A program made the position numbers and the translations under genes. From Lachnospiraceae bacterium UBA4260 (GTDB lineage Bacteria > Bacillota > Clostridia > Lachnospirales > Lachnospiraceae): a stretch of DNA of 10,337 bases. The stretch's first letter is position 1, and every line of letters starts with the position of its first letter. The stretch is from positions 1-10,337 of the forward strand of contig DGWK01000009.1 of the NCBI GenBank assembly GCA_002395235.1, given 5' to 3'. Of the stretch, positions 4,851 to 10,337 are shown one piece after another. Under the pieces are notes generated by a model. The model was not told where the DNA came from and did not search any database. It saw only the letters and a program-made list of their open reading frames with translations.

Positions 4851-7310
4851 ATGAATGAAAAAGTACTTCGCATCGTTGAATATAATAAAATAATCGACCA
4901 GCTGACGGAAAACGCCAATTCCGCCCCCGCCAAGGCGCTCTGCAGAGATCTGCGCCCCATGGACAACCTGCCGGACATCCGGCTGGCGCAGGAGGAGACG
5001 GACGCGGCGCTCCAGCTCCTGATTCGGAAGGGAAATATAAATTTCGGCTCCAACAGGGACTTCGGCTATACTTTCGGAGCCCTGTCCATCGGCAGCACGC
5101 TGACGGCGGCCGAACTCCTTCATCTGGCCTCTTTTTTGGACAATGTGGCCCGCGTGCAGGAATACGGAACGACGGAGTCCGGCGGAAGGGGCGTCTCCGC
5201 CCTCGGAAATAATGAGCAGATCCGGCCGGAGGACAATATCCTCTTCGACCTCTTTGACTGTCTCTATCCTTTGAAGAGCCTGTCCAAAGAGATCAACCGC
5301 TGCATTCTCTCCGAAGAGGACATCGCCGACGAGGCCAGTCCCGGCCTTCGAAGAGTCCGCCGGGAGATCAGCCAGGCCAGCGGCAGGATCCACCAGCAGC
5401 TCAACAAGATGGTAAATGTGACGCTGGCTCCCTACCTGCAGGACAGTGTCATCACCATGCGCGGAAACCGCTACTGCATCCCCATCAAATCCGAGTACAA
5501 GAACCAGGTGCAGGGCATTGTGCACGACCAGAGTGCCAGCGGCTCCACCTTATTTATAGAGCCCGCTGCCATCGTCAGCCTCAACAACCAGATTCGCGAA
5601 CTCACGCTCCAGGAGAAGGAGGAGATTGAGAAAGTCCTGGCCTCCCTGTCCGCGGAGGCGGCCGACAATCTCATGGCCCTGAAAGACAATTCGGCCAATA
5701 TGACAAAGCTCGACTTTATCTTTGCCAAGGCCAAGCTGGCGCTCGCCCAGAACGCCACCATGCCGCTCCTGAACAACCGGAAAATCATCAGGATCAACAA
5801 AGGACGCCATCCCCTCATCGATAAGAAGAAAGTGGTTCCCATCGACCTGGTGCTGGGCGAAGACTATGATCTCATTGTCATCACAGGCCCCAACACCGGC
5901 GGCAAGACGGTCACGCTCAAGACCATCGGCCTCTTCGAACTGATGGGAATGGCAGGCCTTCACATTCCGGCCGGCGACCGCAGTGAGATCGCCCTCTTTA
6001 CCGATGTCTTCGCGGATATCGGCGACGAGCAGAGCATCGAGCAGAGCCTGTCCACTTTCTCCTCCCACATGACCACCATCGTGGATATCCTGAAGGATGT
6101 GGATGAGAACTGCCTGTGCCTCTTCGATGAGCTGGGCGCCGGAACAGATCCCACGGAGGGAGCGGCCCTGGCCATCTCTATTTTGAACTATCTGCATGAG
6201 CGGGGAATCCGCGCCGTGGCGACGACTCACTACAGCGAGCTCAAGGTATACGCGATGAACACGCCGGGCGTCACAAACGCCAGCTGCGAATTCAACGTGG
6301 AGACGCTGCAGCCCACCTACCGCCTGCTGATCGGCGTGCCCGGAAAGTCCAACGCCTTTGCGATTTCCAAAAAGCTGGGGCTCTCCGACGACATCATCGA
6401 GGCCGCCAGGAGCCAGCTGAGCCAGGAGACGCAGAACATGGAGGACATTCTGGCCGATCTGGAGGAAAAACGGATCAAAATACAGCGGGATCAGGAAGAG
6501 ATCGCCGCTATGAGGGAATCCATCGCCAGGGAACAGAAACAGATCCGAAATAAAGAAAAGCTCCTCGATGAGCGCCGGGACAAGATCCTTGAAAAGGCCA
6601 ACGAGGAGGCGAGGGATATACTGGCGGACGCCAAGAAGAAGGCCGACCGGGCCATCTCCGAGCTGAGAAAGACCGGGCGGGGCGGCGACATGGCCTCCAT
6701 GGAGAGGACCCGGAGCGCTCTGCGCGAGCAGGTATCCAAAAAGAATGAAAAACTCAGCCGACCGCAGGAGCAGCAGCCGGTGAACAGGATCAAGGCCTCC
6801 GACCTGCATGTCGGGGACAAAGTCAAGGTCCTGTCCATGGGTCTTACGGGCGTTGTCACGGCGCTCCCGGATTCAAGCGGAAAAGTATCTGTCCGCTGCG
6901 GCATCATGAATTCCAAGGTCGCCGTCAGTGATCTTATGATCATCGAAGAGGACGCCTACGGCAATCCCGTTCGCAGCGGCTCCCGAAGCAGCATGAAGAA
7001 GGCCTTCGAAAACGCGGGCGGCGCGGGAAACAAACAGCGAAATCTCGATTTTTCCAGAAATCAGTCCATTTCTCCGGAGCTCAATCTTCTGGGCAAGACG
7101 ACGGACGAGGCTTTAAACGAATTGGACAAATATCTCGATGACGCCAGGATGTCCCATCTCTCCAGTGTGCGCATCGTACACGGCAAGGGAACGGGGGCAC
7201 TTCGCAAAGCGGTCCACAACTATCTGCGCAAGCAGAAATGGGTCAAGAACTACAGGCTTGGCGACTTCGGCGAAGGTGACGCGGGCGTCACGATCGTAAC
7301 ACTTCAATGA
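4851..7310 (+). CDS. mutS2: Endonuclease MutS2 (MutS-family ATPase with C-terminal Smr domain)
   Basis: MutS2 lacks the mismatch-recognition domain of MutS. Members are linked to suppression of homologous recombination and, in Bacillus, to splitting collided ribosomes. With the start at 4851 it has 819 residues, close to the family's ~780-800. The N-terminal core/lever region (to about 320) is followed by the ATPase with Walker A GPNTGGKT (346-353), Walker B CLFDELGAGTDP (Asp426-Glu427) and THYSELK. A long charged coiled coil (about 530-607) follows, then a small beta domain with a KOW-like look (646-700) and the Smr domain (about 742-819) with HGKGTG at 777-782. The usual Smr LDLH/RG motif reads LNLLG (744-748). 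The start at 4851 begins MNEKVLRIVEYNKII as in relatives, with AGGAG 12 nt upstream. An in-frame ATG at 4785 would add 22 residues. First gene of the operon with the two-component genes. Confidence 0.96.
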   Translation: MNEKVLRIVEYNKIIDQLTENANSAPAKALCRDLRPMDNLPDIRLAQEETDAALQLLIRKGNINFGSNRDFGYTFGALSIGSTLTAAELLHLASFLDNVARVQEYGTTESGGRGVSALGNNEQIRPEDNILFDLFDCLYPLKSLSKEINRCILSEEDIADEASPGLRRVRREISQASGRIHQQLNKMVNVTLAPYLQDSVITMRGNRYCIPIKSEYKNQVQGIVHDQSASGSTLFIEPAAIVSLNNQIRELTLQEKEEIEKVLASLSAEAADNLMALKDNSANMTKLDFIFAKAKLALAQNATMPLLNNRKIIRINKGRHPLIDKKKVVPIDLVLGEDYDLIVITGPNTGGKTVTLKTIGLFELMGMAGLHIPAGDRSEIALFTDVFADIGDEQSIEQSLSTFSSHMTTIVDILKDVDENCLCLFDELGAGTDPTEGAALAISILNYLHERGIRAVATTHYSELKVYAMNTPGVTNASCEFNVETLQPTYRLLIGVPGKSNAFAISKKLGLSDDIIEAARSQLSQETQNMEDILADLEEKRIKIQRDQEEIAAMRESIAREQKQIRNKEKLLDERRDKILEKANEEARDILADAKKKADRAISELRKTGRGGDMASMERTRSALREQVSKKNEKLSRPQEQQPVNRIKASDLHVGDKVKVLSMGLTGVVTALPDSSGKVSVRCGIMNSKVAVSDLMIIEEDAYGNPVRSGSRSSMKKAFENAGGAGNKQRNLDFSRNQSISPELNLLGKTTDEALNELDKYLDDARMSHLSSVRIVHGKGTGALRKAVHNYLRKQKWVKNYRLGDFGEGDAGVTIVTLQ

Positions 7311-7320
7311 TAAGTAGTAC

Positions 7321-7327
7321 AAGGAGG
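7321..7327 (+). promoter_or_regulatory. Strong ribosome binding site of the response regulator gene
   Basis: AAGGAGG is a near-perfect anti-16S match placed 8 nt before the ATG at 7336. It is the best such site in the window and contrasts with the weak site before the kinase gene, suggesting the regulator is made in excess over its kinase. Confidence 0.8.
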
Positions 7328-7335
7328 CACTATCC

Positions 7336-8052
7336 ATGGCTGCTGCCAGACAAAAAATACTGATCGTCGACGACGATTCCAATATTGCAGAGCTCATCAG
7401 TCTCTATCTGATGAAAGAATTCTACGAGACAAGGATCGTGGGAGACGGGGAGGAAGCCCTCGCGGCAGTAGAATCTTTTGAGCCCGACCTGATCCTGCTC
7501 GACCTCATGCTCCCGGGCATGGACGGCTATCAGGTCTGCCGGGAGGTTCGTTCCTCAAGAGATACGCCGATCATCATGCTCTCCGCCAAGGGCGAGATCT
7601 TCGACAAGGTGCTGGGCCTTGAGATGGGTGCCGACGACTATATGCAGAAGCCCTTCGATTCCAAGGAGCTCGTGGCGAGAGTCAAGGCGGTCCTTCGCAG
7701 ATACAACAAGAAGCCTGCGGCGCAGCCCGCTGATTCAGACGATAAAACAGTCAGCTACCCCGACCTCACGATCAACCTTACCAATTACTCCGTCACTTAC
7801 ATGGGCGAGCAGATCGACATGCCGCCCAAGGAACTGGAACTCCTCTACTGCCTCGCCGCAAGTCCCAACCGCGTCTTCACGAGAGAGCAGCTCCTGGATC
7901 GGATCTGGGGCTATGAATATGTGGGGGATACAAGGACCGTAGACGTGCACATCAAGCGGATCCGCGAGAAGATCCATGACCACGACGGGTGGAGAATCGC
8001 CACGATCTGGGGCATCGGCTACAAGTTTGAGACCACTCCGAGGGCAAAATAG
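7336..8052 (+). CDS. OmpR/PhoB-family response regulator
   Basis: A 238-residue DNA-binding response regulator. The receiver domain (about 6-120) has the acidic pair Asp12-Asp13, the phosphoacceptor Asp56 in LILLDLMLPGMDG, Ser83 in MLSAK at the Thr/Ser switch position, and Lys105 in YMQKPF. A variable linker (about 124-138) joins a winged-helix effector domain (about 140-234) with RVFTREQLLDRIWGYEY and the recognition-helix segment DTRTVDVHIKRIREKI. All receiver residues needed for phosphorylation are present. It starts 25 nt after mutS2 and is followed after 7 nt by the histidine kinase gene, its presumed partner. The regulated genes cannot be inferred; subfamily names such as WalR/PhoP-like would be guesses. 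Confidence 0.96.
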   Translation: MAAARQKILIVDDDSNIAELISLYLMKEFYETRIVGDGEEALAAVESFEPDLILLDLMLPGMDGYQVCREVRSSRDTPIIMLSAKGEIFDKVLGLEMGADDYMQKPFDSKELVARVKAVLRRYNKKPAAQPADSDDKTVSYPDLTINLTNYSVTYMGEQIDMPPKELELLYCLAASPNRVFTREQLLDRIWGYEYVGDTRTVDVHIKRIREKIHDHDGWRIATIWGIGYKFETTPRAK

Positions 8053-8059
8053 AAACCAA

Positions 8060-9499
8060 ATGAGAAAAACACTGTATCTGAAGTTCATATTGGCCTATAT
8101 TTTGTTCGCTTTCTTCGGCTTTGTCACCGTGGCGACCTTTGTCTCCAGGCTCACCTACGAGTATTGCCTGCGGCAGACATCCGGGAACATGTACCGGGAA
8201 GCGTCCAGGATCGCGGACACTTACGCCGTGGACCTGTACAATTCAGAAATCTCTCTGGACACCGTGCAGAAACAGATGGAAGCCCTGTCCTACTTCATGG
8301 ACACAGAGATCTGGATCATCAATCCCTCCGGCCGCATGGTCGTCAACTCCGCAAACGCGCCCGATCCCGAGCAGGAAATCATCGTGGAAGGGTTCGATCC
8401 TACCGTCACAAAAGAGAGCTACTACACCAGAGGCACTTTTTTTAACTCCTTCGAGGAAGAAAAGGTGAGCGTGATCGCGCCGATCATCAACAACTACAAG
8501 ACCAGAGGCTACGTGATTATCCACACTGCCGCCTCAGGGATCGACGAAGAGGCCAACAGCATGCTGAACATCTCCTATCTGATGCTCATCGTGATCCTTT
8601 TCCTCTCCCTTATCATCCTGATTTTCTTCACGGAAGTGGTCTACCGCCCGCTTCGCAAGATCATCGCGGCGACCGAGCAGTACGCCTCCGGCAACATGCA
8701 CTATGAACTGAACGTAGAAGGCGAAGACGAGATGGGGTATCTCGCGGCTTCGCTCCGCTACATGGCCCAGACGGTGGCAAACTCGGATGATGACCAGAAA
8801 AAGTTCATCGCCAATGTCTCCCACGACTTCCGTTCTCCCCTGACTTCGATCAGAGGCTTTCTGGAAGCCATGCTGGACGGAACCATCCCTCCCGAAATGC
8901 ACGAGCACTATCTGGGCGTCGTCCTCAACGAGACAGAGCGCCTGACCAAGCTCACCAACAGCCTTCTTACGCTCAACAATCTCAACACCAAGGGCATGCT
9001 CCTGCACATGACGGACTGGAACATCAACGACGTCATCCGCAAGGTCAGCGCCTCTTTCGAGCAGGTCTGCCGCAGTAAAAACATCCGGATCCGCCTGATC
9101 CTGTCCGGCGATGTTCTCTACGTCCACGCCGACATGGACAAAATACAGCAGGTCCTCTACAACCTCGTCGACAACGCGATCAAATTCAGCGGAAGCGGCT
9201 CTGTGATCGAAATTGAGACCACGGAAAAGGGCGGCAAAGTCTTCGTCAGCGTCAAGGACAACGGAATCGGCATTCCCAAAGAAGACCAGAATCAGATCTG
9301 GGAGCGCTTTTACAAGACCGACCTCTCCCGCGGCAAGGACAAAAAAGGGACAGGCCTGGGCCTGTCCATAGTCCGTGAGATCATCCGTGCCCACGGCGAA
9401 AATATCAGCCTCGTCAGCACGCAAGGCGTCGGAAGCAAATTTACCTTTACACTCAAGAGGTCAGAACTCAATGACGAGCTCGATGACGATGATCTGTGA
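8060..9499 (+). CDS. Membrane sensor histidine kinase
   Basis: A 479-residue kinase, presumed partner of the upstream regulator. TM helix 1 is about residues 8-28, an extracytoplasmic sensor of ~140 residues (29-170) follows, TM helix 2 is about 171-190, and a HAMP linker spans about 191-243. The dimerisation/phosphoacceptor domain has His255 in NVSHDFRSPLTSIRGF. The ATPase has the N box NLVDNAIKFS (368-377), the G1 box DNGIGIP (400-406), the F box ERFYK and the G2 box KGTGLGLS (429-436). It ends in an acidic tail, NDELDDDDL. The sensor region (for example YEYCLRQTSGNMYREASRI) may be a PAS-like/Cache fold, but I cannot name its ligand. The start at 8060 is preferred over an in-frame ATG at 7976 inside the regulator gene, because the former begins right at the first membrane helix. 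No good ribosome binding site is seen, so translation is probably coupled to the regulator gene 7 nt upstream. Confidence 0.95.
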   Translation: MRKTLYLKFILAYILFAFFGFVTVATFVSRLTYEYCLRQTSGNMYREASRIADTYAVDLYNSEISLDTVQKQMEALSYFMDTEIWIINPSGRMVVNSANAPDPEQEIIVEGFDPTVTKESYYTRGTFFNSFEEEKVSVIAPIINNYKTRGYVIIHTAASGIDEEANSMLNISYLMLIVILFLSLIILIFFTEVVYRPLRKIIAATEQYASGNMHYELNVEGEDEMGYLAASLRYMAQTVANSDDDQKKFIANVSHDFRSPLTSIRGFLEAMLDGTIPPEMHEHYLGVVLNETERLTKLTNSLLTLNNLNTKGMLLHMTDWNINDVIRKVSASFEQVCRSKNIRIRLILSGDVLYVHADMDKIQQVLYNLVDNAIKFSGSGSVIEIETTEKGGKVFVSVKDNGIGIPKEDQNQIWERFYKTDLSRGKDKKGTGLGLSIVREIIRAHGENISLVSTQGVGSKFTFTLKRSELNDELDDDDL

Positions 9500-9994
9500 T
9501 CACTGTTTCCAGTGCAGCCTGTGCAGCTCTCCGTTCCTCTCAAGAGACATAAAATCGTTCTGCCGCAGTGCCTCATAGAGCACGATCGCGACAGAATTGG
9601 ACAAATTAAGACTCCTGTATCCCTCCAGCATCGGAATGCGGATACAGGTTTCTTCATTTTCTACGAGAATTTCCTCCGGAATCCCGGCGCTCTCTTTTCC
9701 GAACATGATATAGTCGTCCGGTCCGAAGGAAACTTCCGTGTAGGTCTTGTGCGCCTTTGTGGTGGCGTACCATATTTTTGCACCCGGGTTCCTCTTCAGA
9801 AAATCTTCGTAGTCCGAATAGGTGTGGACGTCCAGGTCCTTCCAGTAGTCCAGGCCCGAGCGGCGGATCTGTTTCTCTGTGATCTCAAAGCCCAGGGGCT
9901 CGATCAGATGAAGAGACGTTCCCGTGACCACACAGGAACGCCCGATATTTCCGGTATTGCCGGGTATTTCCGGCTCATGCAGTACGATATGCAT
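9500..9994 (-). CDS. trmL: tRNA (cytidine/uridine-2'-O-)-methyltransferase TrmL (YibK, SPOUT family)
   Basis: A 164-residue SPOUT-class enzyme that uses SAM to methylate the ribose of the wobble nucleotide (position 34) in leucine tRNAs. The length and motifs are typical: PEIPGNTGNIGR (8-19), LIEPLGF (30-36), RRSGLDYW (44-51), and the knot region MFGKESAGIP (97-106) with RIPMLEGYRSLNLSNSVAI (119-137) forming the SAM pocket and dimer contact. The ATG at 9994 begins MHIVLHEPEIPGNTG as in relatives; only a weak purine run lies upstream. It follows the aminotransferase gene by 31 nt, so the two are probably co-transcribed. Its stop codon directly abuts the stop codon of the convergent kinase gene. 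Confidence 0.95.
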   Translation of the reverse strand: MHIVLHEPEIPGNTGNIGRSCVVTGTSLHLIEPLGFEITEKQIRRSGLDYWKDLDVHTYSDYEDFLKRNPGAKIWYATTKAHKTYTEVSFGPDDYIMFGKESAGIPEEILVENEETCIRIPMLEGYRSLNLSNSVAIVLYEALRQNDFMSLERNGELHRLHWKQ

Positions 9995-10025
9995 CGAATA
10001 TCTTCTTTCTACAGTTATTTTCCGG

Positions 10026-10337
10026 TTATTTCCGGTCTCTGAGCTTACTTACAAACCTGGACAGCCTGCCAAGCGCCTCTCTGAGATTCTCGATCGAATA
10101 GGCGTAGGATATTCTCAGGTATCCCTCGCCGCTGTCGCCGAAGGCCGTGCCGGGCACGATCGCCACTTTCTCTTCCTTCAGAAGCTCTTCCGAAAACTCC
10201 TCACTGCTCATACCGAATTCCTTGATGCAGGGGAAGACGTAGAAGGCCCCCATGGGCTCAAAACAGGGAAGGCCCATTCCCTCGAGCTTGTGCATGACAA
10301 AGCGTCTTCTCTGGTTGTAGGACTCCCTCATCTGCGC
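10026..10337 (-). CDS. PLP-dependent aminotransferase class I/II, C-terminal part, runs off right edge
   Basis: The visible 104 codons are the C-terminal small domain of a fold-type I aminotransferase of the aspartate/aromatic/PatA-like group. The diagnostic parts are QRRRFVMHKLEGMG, a PMGAFYVFP segment, KVAIVPGTAFGDSGEGYLR and the Arg in YLRISYAYS that normally binds the substrate carboxylate. The lysine that binds PLP lies outside the window, so substrate specificity (alanine, aromatic amino acids, or a diaminopimelate derivative) cannot be judged. The frame continues upstream to the window edge, so the Met at 10331 is internal. The gene ends in TAA at 10026-10028, 31 nt before trmL. Confidence 0.9.
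   Translation of the reverse strand, partial: AQMRESYNQRRRFVMHKLEGMGLPCFEPMGAFYVFPCIKEFGMSSEEFSEELLKEEKVAIVPGTAFGDSGEGYLRISYAYSIENLREALGRLSRFVSKLRDRK

Noticed and set aside
5550..6809. 419-codon open frame on the minus strand inside mutS2
   Set aside because: Mirror of the MutS2 ATPase and coiled-coil coding sequence; no motif of its own and no promoter or ribosome binding site at its start.
7976..8059. Upstream ATG extending the histidine kinase by 28 residues
   Set aside because: It would overlap the end of the regulator gene by 77 bases and add a polar non-family segment before the first membrane helix.
8534..9424. 296-codon open frame on the minus strand inside the kinase gene
   Set aside because: Antisense shadow of the kinase catalytic region, Asp/Val-rich without family features.
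10014..10034. GTTATTTTCCG/GTTATTTCCG near-tandem repeat between the aminotransferase gene and trmL
   Set aside because: Only two short units, covering the aminotransferase stop codon; the weak CCGG hairpin lacks a T-run, so chance is the simplest reading.

Overview
The window looks like a moderately GC-rich chromosome segment of a Gram-positive Clostridia bacterium, most likely Lachnospiraceae. The pointers are the YhaM-type exonuclease, MutS2, an OmpR-type two-component pair, strong AGGAG-type ribosome binding sites, and an HtrA-like protein of the degenerate kind I associate with that family. This assignment is an inference from gene content and style, not from a marker gene.

Layout. (1) Positions 1-708: the first 139 codons of a serine recombinase on the minus strand (running off the left edge), its promoter, and about 220 bp of visibly AT-richer DNA with three ~20-bp direct repeats. 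This looks like the end of a mobile element next to a core operon. (2) Positions 709-4743, minus strand: an operon reading HtrA-like membrane protein, then yhaM (3'-5' exoribonuclease), then an RlmD/RumA-type rRNA uracil methyltransferase. (3) Positions 4770-9499, plus strand: a divergent operon of mutS2, an OmpR/PhoB-family response regulator and a membrane histidine kinase, with gaps of 25 and 7 nt. The two operons share a 99-bp promoter region (4686-4784, or 165 bp up to the usual mutS2 start) with outward-facing -10 boxes. (4) Positions 9500-10337, minus strand: the C-terminal end of a class I/II aminotransferase followed by trmL, which abuts the kinase gene tail to tail with no spacer.

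Functionally the core genes are RNA- and ribosome-centred: rRNA methylation (RlmD), RNA decay (YhaM), ribosome/recombination quality control (MutS2) and tRNA wobble methylation (TrmL), plus two envelope-sensing items (the HtrA-like protein and the two-component system). Points worth a second look are the loss of all three catalytic residues in the HtrA-like protein, a Gly/Arg/Ser/Lys-rich insert in RlmD, the repeat array upstream of the recombinase, and a possible leaderless in-frame start for mutS2. I saw no tRNA, rRNA, CRISPR array, complete insertion sequence or convincing rho-independent terminator. No clearly new multi-gene system is evident.
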